From positions 3,410,001 through 3,474,000 of the forward strand of contig NZ_CP015749.1 of the NCBI RefSeq assembly GCF_001742145.1: 64,000 nt of DNA. Reading direction: 5' to 3'. Under the pieces are notes generated by a model. That model worked only from the letters and a program-made list of their open reading frames with translations. It had not been told where the DNA came from and made no database searches. How positions within the stretch are numbered: position 1 is the first letter of the stretch; each line of letters starts with the position of its first letter. The DNA is from Pectobacterium parmentieri. Lineage in GTDB: Bacteria > Pseudomonadota > Gammaproteobacteria > Enterobacterales > Enterobacteriaceae. Below are positions 9,731 to 17,463 of the stretch, piece by piece. A program made the translations under genes and the position numbers.

Positions 9731-10519
9731 TTACAAAATGGAAGAAACGAGCAATTGGGTGTAAGGATGGCTAGGATCGTCGAGCACCCTGTCCGTTAAC
9801 CCCTGCTCGACCACCCGCCCACGCTGCATCACCAGCAGGCGATGTGACAGCAGACGGGCGACGCCGAGATCGTGCGTCACGATGACGACAGAAAGCTGCA
9901 TCTCCACAACCAGCGTCCTGAGCAGATCGAGCAGCCGCGCCTGAACCGACACATCTAACCCACCGGTCGGTTCATCCATAAATATCAGCCGCGGTGCGGT
10001 GACCAAATTGCGTGCAATCTGAAGGCGTTGCTGCATCCCGCCGGAAAAGGTGGTTGGAAGATCGTCCAAACGGTTTTCGGGCAGTTCCACGTTCTCCATC
10101 CACTGCACCGCTTTACTGCGGATATCGCCGTAATGCCGATTACCGATGGCCATGAGTCGTTCGCCGATATTGCCTCCCGCCGACACGGTGGGGCGTAACC
10201 CTGCCAGCGGATGTTGCCAGACAATCCCCCATTCGGTACGCACCAGCGCTCGCCTTTGCCGTTCGCTAATGTCATAGATCGAGAGCCTCTGCTGCTCGGC
10301 GTTGCGGTAGATCACCTCACCTTCTTGCGGTGCCAGACGGGCAGAGATCGCATTCAGCAGCGTCGTCTTCCCCGAGCCGGATTCGCCGACAATCCCTAGC
10401 ACCTCCCCCGGCCACAGTTGAAACGACACATCGAGAAAACCTTTTTCCGGCGCGTACAGGTGTGTGAGGTGTTGCACATCGAGCAAAGCGGCATCGGATG
10501 CGTGATAGTCAGTCGTCAT
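9731..10519 (-). CDS. phnK: C-P lyase ABC-type subunit PhnK
   Basis: An ABC ATPase-like protein that docks on the PhnGHIJ core complex. The ATG at 10517-10519 (MTTDYHASDAALLDV) overlaps the phnJ stop as ATGA and gives 262 residues. The open frame to 10555 is inside phnJ and less likely. Motifs are intact: Walker A GESGSGKTTLLNAI, signature FSGGMQQRLQIARN, Walker B LIFMDEPTGGLD and H-loop VIVTHDLGVARLL. Similarity to dipeptide-transport ATPases is normal for PhnK. No permease gene is nearby, which supports the lyase role. Confidence 0.93.
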   Translation of the reverse strand: MTTDYHASDAALLDVQHLTHLYAPEKGFLDVSFQLWPGEVLGIVGESGSGKTTLLNAISARLAPQEGEVIYRNAEQQRLSIYDISERQRRALVRTEWGIVWQHPLAGLRPTVSAGGNIGERLMAIGNRHYGDIRSKAVQWMENVELPENRLDDLPTTFSGGMQQRLQIARNLVTAPRLIFMDEPTGGLDVSVQARLLDLLRTLVVEMQLSVVIVTHDLGVARLLSHRLLVMQRGRVVEQGLTDRVLDDPSHPYTQLLVSSIL

Positions 10520-11424
10520 GATGATTCTCCTCCCTGGCTTTGACGCTGCTGGCAATAGTCGGTGTCAGAGCAGACGAACATGCGTGTACCGTCATCATCC
10601 ATTACCACTTCATCAAGGAAACTGTCGCGCGCACCGCACAGCTCACACGGTTTGTCCCACTGCTGTATGGTGAAAGGGTGATCGTCGAAATCGAGGCTTT
10701 CCACCACGGTATACGGTGGAACGGCATAGACCCGCTTTTCTCGCCCGGCACCAAACAGTTGCAGCGCGGGCATCATGTTCATCTTCGGGTTATCGAATTT
10801 CGGGATCGGCGAAGGATCCATGACATACCGATAATTGACTTTCACCGGGTAGGCGTAGGTCGTGGCGATGTGCCCAAACCGGGCAATATCTTCATAGAGT
10901 TTCACCTGCATGACGCCATATTCTTCCAGCGCATGCATTTTGCACGTCTCGGTTTCGCGCGGTTCAATGAAGCGCAGAGGCTCAGGGATCGGCACCTGAA
11001 AGACCAGAATTTGATCTTCCTTAAGCGGCGTTTCAGGAATGCGGTGTCGCGTTTGGATCAGCGTCGCGTCGCTGGTTTTTTCCGTCGTTGGCACATTAGC
11101 AACCTTACGGAAAAAAGCACGGATCGATACCGCATTGGTCGTATCATCGGAACCCTGATCGATCACTTTGAGCGTATCGTCCGGCCCGATAATACTGGCG
11201 GTGATTTGAATGCCGCCAGTGCCCCAGCCGTAGGGCATGGGCATTTCCCTACTGCCAAACGGCACCTGATGACCGGGGATGGCAATCGCTTTCAGGATAG
11301 CGCGCCGTATCATGCCCTTCGTGCTTTCATCCAGATAGGCGTAGTTATATTCCGTTTCTGAATCGCTGCATTCCGTTTCTGGCGGGCTATCTTTCTGGTG
11401 GGAGGTCGCTGTCTGATTCATCAC
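10516..11424 (-). CDS. phnJ: C-P lyase catalytic subunit PhnJ (radical SAM)
   Basis: A 302-residue enzyme that cleaves the carbon-phosphorus bond of ribose-1-phosphonate 5-phosphate by S-adenosylmethionine radical chemistry, releasing the alkane and a cyclic phosphate. The C-terminal cysteine array C-X2-C-X21-C-X5-C is complete (CELC near residues 256-259, then VCSDTDYC), so the 4Fe-4S cluster and reactive cysteine are preserved. The N-terminal 25 residues are acidic and variable. It overlaps phnI by 4 bp and phnK by 4 bp, consistent with a co-translated core complex. Confidence 0.97.
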   Translation of the reverse strand: MMNQTATSHQKDSPPETECSDSETEYNYAYLDESTKGMIRRAILKAIAIPGHQVPFGSREMPMPYGWGTGGIQITASIIGPDDTLKVIDQGSDDTTNAVSIRAFFRKVANVPTTEKTSDATLIQTRHRIPETPLKEDQILVFQVPIPEPLRFIEPRETETCKMHALEEYGVMQVKLYEDIARFGHIATTYAYPVKVNYRYVMDPSPIPKFDNPKMNMMPALQLFGAGREKRVYAVPPYTVVESLDFDDHPFTIQQWDKPCELCGARDSFLDEVVMDDDGTRMFVCSDTDYCQQRQSQGGESS

Positions 11425-12524
11425 TCTTTTCTCCTTGGCGTGGCAGCGAGGTGTTCCTCACGCAGTCGTTTTAATAGCTCCAGCTCTGACTGGAAATCGA
11501 CGTAATGCGGGAGCTTCAGATGTGAGACAAAACCCGCAGCCTCGACATTGTCGGCATGAGAGAGGACGAATTCCTCATCCTGAGCCGGGCCGCGCACCTC
11601 TTCTTGATAGTCAGCGGCCTGAAGTGCGCGATCGGCTAATGCCACCGTGATGGCCTTACGTTCCGAGCGACCGAATGCCAGCCCGTAACCACGGGTAAAA
11701 TGGGGTGCGTCGTCGGCAGGTTTAACAAACCCGTTCACGGTTTCGCACTCGGTGAGCAGGATCTCCCCGATATCGATGGCAAACCCCACCTCTTCGGCGA
11801 CGATACTGACGGTGATGTATCCCGTGCGGATCTCTCCAACAAACGGATGATTACGCCCATAGCCGCGCTGGGTTGAATACCCCAGTGATAAAAGGAACCC
11901 CTCATCACCGCGAAACAGTTGCTGGAGACGCGCCGCACGCGTGCCGGGGTAACTTGGGGGATCCATTGTGATATCTGGTGGATCGCTATCGTCGCTGATA
12001 TTCCGTTCAGGGACGAGGTGTTGTTGAGAAAGAAACTGAAACGCATGGGGAATGTGTTCACGAGTTTCTTCATCCTCATCAACAGCGCCAGGTTGCGGAG
12101 CGACGGGATCCTCACCGTCAGCAAGCAGAGAGAAATCCAGCAGGCGATGGGTATAATCATAGGTTGGGCCCAGTAACTGCCCACCTGGTAAATCTTTGAA
12201 AATGGCCGAAACACGGCGTTCAAGGCGCATGTTGGGCGTGTTAAGCGGCTGACTGATCCCCCAGCGTGGCAGCGTGGAACGGTAGGCTCGTAAAAGAAAG
12301 ATACTTTCCACCAGATCGCCACTGGCCTGCTTGATGGCCAGCGCGGCGAGTTGGCGGTCATAAATATTGCCCTCAGTCATGACACGATCGACGGCTAAAT
12401 TAAGCTGCTGTTCTATTTGTGAACAGTCTAGTTCTGGTATATCCGTACACCCGCGGCGGCGACAGAATTGTAACTGGTGGGCAGCCTCAATGGCCTTTTC
12501 CCCACCTTTGACGGCAACATACAT
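11421..12524 (-). CDS. phnI: C-P lyase core subunit PhnI
   Basis: PhnI is the nucleosidase/transferase subunit that exchanges adenine of ATP for the phosphonate, with PhnG, H and L. The start is ATG at 12522-12524 (MYVAVKGGEKAIEAAHQLQF), giving 367 residues. The phnH stop TAA shares its last base with this ATG (TAATG), a classical coupling arrangement. The frame is open to 12626, but that part lies in phnH. The C-terminus LPHYVDFQSELELLKRLRE and the segment FTRGYGLAFGRSERKAI are characteristic. Length fits the family (about 354 in E. coli). Confidence 0.95.
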   Translation of the reverse strand: MYVAVKGGEKAIEAAHQLQFCRRRGCTDIPELDCSQIEQQLNLAVDRVMTEGNIYDRQLAALAIKQASGDLVESIFLLRAYRSTLPRWGISQPLNTPNMRLERRVSAIFKDLPGGQLLGPTYDYTHRLLDFSLLADGEDPVAPQPGAVDEDEETREHIPHAFQFLSQQHLVPERNISDDSDPPDITMDPPSYPGTRAARLQQLFRGDEGFLLSLGYSTQRGYGRNHPFVGEIRTGYITVSIVAEEVGFAIDIGEILLTECETVNGFVKPADDAPHFTRGYGLAFGRSERKAITVALADRALQAADYQEEVRGPAQDEEFVLSHADNVEAAGFVSHLKLPHYVDFQSELELLKRLREEHLAATPRRKE

Positions 12525-13105
12525 TAGCATTCCTCCACGTGGGTACTTCTGGGGATTGCAAAGAGCTTTTTCCCAGAGGTAAAGAGAAAATCCAACCCTG
12601 TCGGGAAGGCATGGGGACGGTTGCACAGGTAGTGCCGAATACTACCGGGCAGACGGGGAGAAATAATGCGATGCGTCTTGATGCCCGGCCCGGTCAGCTT
12701 CAAACACGGCCCGTCGTGCATACCTTCGACTTCTAAAATAATGGTGGTGGATTTTTCTGGTTCGACTTCGCTGCCGCAGGAGAGCGCCATCAGGTCATAA
12801 GAAAAACGGTTTCCACTCAACAGCACAAAATAAGCCTCTTCAAACACCGTAGTGATCGGCACATTCGTATGCAGGCACAGCGTGCGCAGCAGCAGTGGAT
12901 TACCGATCTTGGGATCGATAAACAGCGGTGTGGTGTGGCTGGTCAGCGTAAGCAGCGTAGCGGCCGTTGCAGACGACATGGCTTCCAGACCAGAAACATT
13001 GGGAACCGTAACCAGAGAACCCGGCTCACTCATTGCTTTCACGATTTTGCGAAAGCAGAGCTGTGTGCCAAATACGGGGTGGGCGAAGCCCGTCATCGTT
13101 GTCAT
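12524..13105 (-). CDS. phnH: C-P lyase core subunit PhnH
   Basis: A 193-residue PLP-transferase-fold protein without cofactor that forms the core (PhnGHIJ)2 complex. The sequence begins MTTMTGFAHPVFGTQLCFRK, with the typical phrase FRKIVKAMSEPGS following and GLDFLFTSGKKLFAIPRST at the C-terminus. It lies 6 bp after phnG and shares one base with the phnI start. Size equals that of E. coli PhnH. No unusual features. Confidence 0.95.
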   Translation of the reverse strand: MTTMTGFAHPVFGTQLCFRKIVKAMSEPGSLVTVPNVSGLEAMSSATAATLLTLTSHTTPLFIDPKIGNPLLLRTLCLHTNVPITTVFEEAYFVLLSGNRFSYDLMALSCGSEVEPEKSTTIILEVEGMHDGPCLKLTGPGIKTHRIISPRLPGSIRHYLCNRPHAFPTGLDFLFTSGKKLFAIPRSTHVEEC

Positions 13106-13111
13106 GACAAA

Positions 13112-13555
13112 TCATTCTCCCCTGACCAAAGTAAAGAAATTCACCCGACTGGCAGCCACTTCCTGCTGTTGCTGTTCCCGGTGAACACGCTGTTGGTCTG
13201 CTAACGGAGTGATGATTCGCTCCCATATTTCATGGAAATAGGATCGGGTTTGCAGGAGCGCATCGATCCAGGCGCAGAGCTCGGCATGTGGCTTGTTTCT
13301 GCCCGCAATATAGCTGTAGCCGCACGTCCCATCCTCCAGTTGTACCGCCGCGCGGGTCACCGTCATGTCACCCACAATAAAACGCGGCCCATCAACTTCC
13401 ATTCTCCCCTGCAACTGGATCAAACCAATCTGCGTCGGGCGCAAGAGCTGGTAGTGCGCGGAAAAGTGCAGCGTGTCCCAGTGCGCTTCCAGCTCAGCAG
13501 GGTCGCTATGAGCGAGAATAGACATCCAACGTTGTCGCTGTGTTAACTCAGGCAT
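13112..13555 (-). CDS. phnG: C-P lyase core subunit PhnG
   Basis: A 147-residue first subunit of the C-P lyase core. Typical stretches are RQRWMSILAHSDPAELEAHW at the N-terminus and LLRPTQIGLIQLQGRM in the middle, followed by FIVGDMTVTRAAVQL. In E. coli phnG follows phnF. Here its ATG follows the TAG stop of a dehydrogenase gene with no gap (TAGATG), so it is the fourth gene of the operon, after three phosphonate-synthesis-type genes. This direct abutment is strong evidence that both gene sets form one transcription unit. Confidence 0.94.
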   Translation of the reverse strand: MPELTQRQRWMSILAHSDPAELEAHWDTLHFSAHYQLLRPTQIGLIQLQGRMEVDGPRFIVGDMTVTRAAVQLEDGTCGYSYIAGRNKPHAELCAWIDALLQTRSYFHEIWERIITPLADQQRVHREQQQQEVAASRVNFFTLVRGE

Positions 13556-14485
13556 CTAATCCCTCCCCGTCAGCAAGGTACGTGAAAGATAAGAAAAGCA
13601 GGCAGTTTGATCCTGAGGATCGGCCGAGAGATCGGCCGTGTTTTGATAGCGCTGGCGCGCCGTATCGAAGAATTCGCTGTGGATCGCAGAGCGCTGGAAA
13701 AGCGTATTGGCCAGGTCGAGATCTTTCAGACGGATGGATAAAGGAACCGACACAGTTTCACGCGGGTTCAGGTAGCGATCCAGCATGACCTCCATGTAGG
13801 TCGAGCGTCCGCGCCCCAGCGTTAGCGCATTTGCCAGCACATCCGGGGCGATATCATGGGCCTCCGCCAGCAATAGCGCTTCCGCCGCCACCAGCAGATG
13901 CACCGCCTCACAATAGTTATTAATCACCTTCATGGTCTGCGCACTGTGGTTACTCGCCATCAGTACATAGCGATCTGACAGGCTGGTGATGACATCGTTA
14001 ATCGCGTTGGCAAAGCCATCAGCATAAGGCCCTACCCAAGCGGCAAGTTTGCCCTGCCGCGCACCTTCTGGGCCCCCCGAGACGGGGCACTCCACATAAT
14101 GCGCACCGTGCTGGTGAAAAAAGGTTTCCATCCAGCGGCTCTCTTCCGGCCCTATCGTGCTGATATTGAGTAACAGAGGGCGATAGCGGGTCAGTTTCTG
14201 TCTGACCTCCTCCGCCTGAAAAACCTCACGTATCGCCTCCGCATCCTTCAGGCAGATAAGCACAACTTGTTTTTCCTGCGTGAACAGTTGATGCAGTTCA
14301 GGGACAGCTTGTGCGCCTTCGGCGGCAACCTCGTTCGCTTTACAGTGAGTCCGGTTGAACACGCTGAGCGAAAAATGGCGCTGTAATAGTCTGAGCGAGA
14401 TAGCTTTTCCTAATACACCAACGCCAACTAAAGAAACAGAATGAGTCATATCGGCAATCCTTGTCGCTAAGGGACGGGCCATCAA
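13556..14485 (-). CDS. NAD(P)-dependent beta-hydroxyacid dehydrogenase family protein in phosphonate operon
   Basis: A 309-residue protein of the 3-hydroxyisobutyrate/6-phosphogluconate dehydrogenase family. It has a Rossmann motif (VGVGVLGKAI), the substrate-binding motif CPVSGGPEGARQG and the catalytic lysine region MKVINNYC. ATG at 14485 overlaps the decarboxylase stop as ATGA; an internal ATG at 14449 (MTHSVSLVGVGVLG) fits the domain better and either may be used. Its position between phosphonopyruvate decarboxylase and phnG suggests that it reduces phosphonoacetaldehyde or a related phosphonate. Known phosphonoacetaldehyde reductases are iron alcohol dehydrogenases, so this would be a different enzyme type. 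The substrate is inferred only from context. Confidence 0.8.
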   Translation of the reverse strand: MMARPLATRIADMTHSVSLVGVGVLGKAISLRLLQRHFSLSVFNRTHCKANEVAAEGAQAVPELHQLFTQEKQVVLICLKDAEAIREVFQAEEVRQKLTRYRPLLLNISTIGPEESRWMETFFHQHGAHYVECPVSGGPEGARQGKLAAWVGPYADGFANAINDVITSLSDRYVLMASNHSAQTMKVINNYCEAVHLLVAAEALLLAEAHDIAPDVLANALTLGRGRSTYMEVMLDRYLNPRETVSVPLSIRLKDLDLANTLFQRSAIHSEFFDTARQRYQNTADLSADPQDQTACFSYLSRTLLTGRD

Positions 14486-15636
14486 GAAGCCTGAGAGGGG
14501 GTATTAAGAAACTGCATAAATGCATCGCGGTTTTGCGCAGGGGAGGTCGCTGGTCGCCCCAGATCGTTGCGATGACCCACTCGGCATCGCACCTCAATGA
14601 ATTGACTACTTTGTGCCTGCAGTGCCTGTTGCAGCGCAGTCTGTAAGGCTTCTTGCGTTTCGACGTAGTACGTTTTTCCATAACCGCTGGCTGCAGCGAT
14701 GGGTGCCAGCGGCAAGCGAGAGGCCGCCGTAGGCTGTCCTCCCACAGAGTCATGCGCGCCGTTGTTGATGACGATATGTATCAGGTTGTTGGCCTGGGCG
14801 GTGTTCGTCAGCCCGCCCATGTGCATCAACAACGCCCCATCGCCATCCAGACAAACGACTTTTCTCTGTGGCTGCGCGTCGCACAGGCCCAGTGCGATCT
14901 GGCTGGCAAGCCCCATGCCCCCGACGGTCAGAAAATCTCGCTGGTGCCCTTCACCACGCTGTTCGCGTAATTCATAAAGCTCACGCGACAGCATGCCCGT
15001 GGTACTGACAATGGGGAGAGTGGACGGCAACTCGTTCAGGCATGCAGCGACAATGGCTTCTCGCCGCATCAGCACCTGCTCAGCGGCTGGATGGTCAGGC
15101 GTGGCTGCCGAGGAAAAGGTATTTTTTCTCACCACCAGCGCCACAGGACGGTGTTCATCATGCGCACGCTGGAGCAAAGCCTGAATATCATCCCACAGAG
15201 GGGGATTATGGCTATCCAGCACAATATGCGGAATATCCAACACATTGAGTTGAGGCAATGTGACTCGCCCCTGCATAACATGCTGCGGCTCATCATGCAG
15301 TTGCTTACCGCTGGCATCGACTTCGCCACGCCAGCCGATAATCAGCAATAGCGGAATACCATACACATCCGGCGTAGCCAGGGAGCAAAGGGGGTTGATC
15401 GCATTGCCTAACCCTGAATTTTGCATATAGACCACGGGTAGCGTTCGCGTCGACAGGTAATGCCCAATCGCCATCCCCATTGCGCAACCTTCATTACTCG
15501 CGATACGGTGCGCGAGCCCGCCGTTATTACTTCCGATCGCCAGACAAAACGCTTTTAATAATGAATCAGGGACGCCACTGAAAAAATGCACGCCGCGTTG
15601 AACCAGAAACTCGATAAGCTTATTAGGGTCAATCAT
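14482..15636 (-). CDS. ppd: Phosphonopyruvate decarboxylase
   Basis: A 384-residue thiamin-diphosphate enzyme that converts phosphonopyruvate to phosphonoacetaldehyde and CO2, the irreversible step that pulls the unfavourable PEP mutase reaction forward. It starts MIDPNKLIEFLVQRGVHFFS and shows GVPDSLLKAFC and SNEGCAMGMAIGHYL (the conserved glutamate region). The ThDP/Mg motif is VVCLDGDGALLMHMGGLTN, with the later asparagine in INNGAHDSVGGQ. It is complete in one chain, as in bacterial Ppd. A 190 bp gap separates it from the PEP mutase gene and it overlaps the dehydrogenase gene by 4 bp. Confidence 0.93.
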   Translation of the reverse strand: MIDPNKLIEFLVQRGVHFFSGVPDSLLKAFCLAIGSNNGGLAHRIASNEGCAMGMAIGHYLSTRTLPVVYMQNSGLGNAINPLCSLATPDVYGIPLLLIIGWRGEVDASGKQLHDEPQHVMQGRVTLPQLNVLDIPHIVLDSHNPPLWDDIQALLQRAHDEHRPVALVVRKNTFSSAATPDHPAAEQVLMRREAIVAACLNELPSTLPIVSTTGMLSRELYELREQRGEGHQRDFLTVGGMGLASQIALGLCDAQPQRKVVCLDGDGALLMHMGGLTNTAQANNLIHIVINNGAHDSVGGQPTAASRLPLAPIAAASGYGKTYYVETQEALQTALQQALQAQSSQFIEVRCRVGHRNDLGRPATSPAQNRDAFMQFLNTPSQAS

Positions 15637-15826
15637 AATAAACCTTCCCTTAGCATCATCTTGTCGCTCAATGTTGTCATTAACAACAATGATGACGCCT
15701 TGATTTTATCATTATATGGTGTGGATAATTTGGGGCACCGCACTGGCGTTAAATAATAACAACACGCCTACCACGCCAATGAATAGCGTGATGAAAATAA
15801 TTATACTGACGCCCCAAAATATTTCG

Positions 15827-16759
15827 CTATCGCGTGCCGGGTATAAGATCCAGAATATCTTTTATCGACATGCATTGATCCTCAACTTCCAGCGTTCGAC
15901 CATGCTTGAGGATTTCTGGTAAAATTGATTTCATCGCAGGATAAGCCGCACGTAACATATGGTTTGCGTAAATAACAATATTGAATCCACCATCAATCAG
16001 TTGATCGAAAGTAATATCGTTAAAACTGGTAGGAACACAAACCAAAGGTAAATGTGGATAATGATCGCGGAATTGTTTAGCGAAAGCTAAAATCTCAGAA
16101 GGGTTCTTATGCCGACTGTGGATCATAATGCCATCGGCACCGGCATCAGCATAATGTAAGGCACGGTTTATCGCATCTTCCATACCGACGTCCAGAATCA
16201 GGCTCTCAATACGCGCGATTAACATAAACTCGGGCGTCAGTTGTGCTTTTTTTGCAGTCGTAATTTTTTCGCAAAAATCCGCTACAGAAGCCTGCGTTTG
16301 CTTTACATCATTACCAAATAAAGAGTTCTTTTTCAGGCCGGTTTTATCTTCGATAATCATGGCGGAAATACCCAGATTTTCGGCGGCACGGATCCGGTGG
16401 GATAAATGTTCAGTTTGCCCGCCAGTATCACCGTCAAAAATTAATGGGCGGGTAGTAACATCAAATATTTCCGTAATCGCTTGAAAACGATGACTGATGT
16501 CTACTAACTCCGTATCGGGTTTTCCACGCAAAGTGGAATCGGTGAGTGAGCTAGACCAAAACGCATCAAATTGATAATGAATATCGCCATCTTCATAAGC
16601 AGCTTGCTCGATTAATAAAGCAGAAAGCGGACTGTGAGCCTCCATCACACGAATGCCTTTTTGCTGCTGCAATAATTCACGGAGTGCACTACGACGTGAG
16701 CCTGGCGTACACCCCTTATATGAATCCGTTGGGGCATGATGAGGTAAAATGATAGACAT
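15827..16759 (-). CDS. pepM: Phosphoenolpyruvate phosphomutase (PEP mutase)
   Basis: A 310-residue enzyme of the isocitrate-lyase superfamily that rearranges PEP to phosphonopyruvate, the entry step to nearly all known natural phosphonates. The diagnostic motif EDKxxxxxNS is exact (EDKTGLKKNS, residues 137-146), which separates it from methylisocitrate lyases and other relatives. The metal site FDGDTGG (about 108-114), ARIESLI and GADGIMIHSRHK are also present. It is the first gene of the operon, with a 700 bp AT-rich region upstream. Its reading frame ends …DLIPGTR; a hydrophobic open stretch in another frame follows (see findings). Confidence 0.96.
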   Translation of the reverse strand: MSIILPHHAPTDSYKGCTPGSRRSALRELLQQQKGIRVMEAHSPLSALLIEQAAYEDGDIHYQFDAFWSSSLTDSTLRGKPDTELVDISHRFQAITEIFDVTTRPLIFDGDTGGQTEHLSHRIRAAENLGISAMIIEDKTGLKKNSLFGNDVKQTQASVADFCEKITTAKKAQLTPEFMLIARIESLILDVGMEDAINRALHYADAGADGIMIHSRHKNPSEILAFAKQFRDHYPHLPLVCVPTSFNDITFDQLIDGGFNIVIYANHMLRAAYPAMKSILPEILKHGRTLEVEDQCMSIKDILDLIPGTR

Positions 16760-17463
16760 GGTTATCTCCTATGTACCATAGAGTTGGGGTAAACTTTCCC
16801 TAGCAAACCAAGTGCAACAATCAAAAGACCACGCGACTTTATATTTATTTCGATTAAATATACCAACGGAGCAATTCTATTCATTGGAAAAAACACTGCA
16901 ATAGGGGTAAAAATTTTTCGTTTATTTTTTCACTTTGTCTACCTTATTGAAATAGCATCAATTTAAACGATAAAGAAACTCTAAAAACAGAACATTAATA
17001 ACAATAACCATTTTTATTCATGTTAAAAAACTAAAAAAAATCTTTTTTATGGTTTTTTAGTTCAATAAATATCTGAAATGGAGATGGCAATAAAAAAACC
17101 TATTGCTATGAGCATTTATCGTTGAACATATAATTCGCCAATAAATAATTATCATGAAAAGATAAAAGTCTCTATACCCTAAAATTTTGATTTATTTTTA
17201 CGATAGCAGCACGAGCGACGCTCAATATGTACCATTAACCCTCCTATCCTCATTCCCACGATCCCGCTCCTAATCACACCATGTTAAACAGTGGTTTACA
17301 TTTATGTAAAAATCGATGTCCACACACCAGTTTATTGGTATAACGGTAATCATTATCAAGCAGATACAACACGTTAATCTCCCCATATCCTGCCCACACA
17401 TGCTTCTAAGGAAGAAAGATGTTGTCGGCGTAATGACTCAACAACAGCCTAAGAATTTACTCT
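16760..17463. other. Intergenic region between divergent pepM-phn operon and DUF4034-like gene
   Basis: About 700 bp, very AT-rich from 16800 to 17200. It must hold the promoter of the minus-strand phosphonate operon and that of the plus-strand gene at 17464. I looked for a Pho box (direct repeats like CTGTCAT on either strand) and saw none. Near the plus-strand gene there is a 7-2-7 palindrome TTTACATTTATGTAAA (17295-17310) and a Fur-box match at 17339-17357. No ORF of note. Confidence 0.5.
17339..17357 (+). promoter_or_regulatory. Predicted Fur box upstream of the DUF4034-like gene
   Basis: The sequence TATAACGGTAATCATTATC matches the 19-bp Fur consensus GATAATGATAATCATTATC at 16 of 19 positions, with the entire right half intact. 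It lies about 106 bp upstream of the ATG at 17464. Iron-dependent repression of that gene is inferred; the site could also act on the divergent pepM operon, though that start is about 580 bp away. Confidence 0.65.

Noticed and set aside
10540..11361. A 273-codon plus-strand frame antisense to phnJ
   Set aside because: phnJ is certain, and the antisense product has no recognisable domain.
16760..17463. Pho box for the phosphonate operon
   Set aside because: I found no pair of CTGTCAT-like direct repeats with the right spacing on the minus strand.
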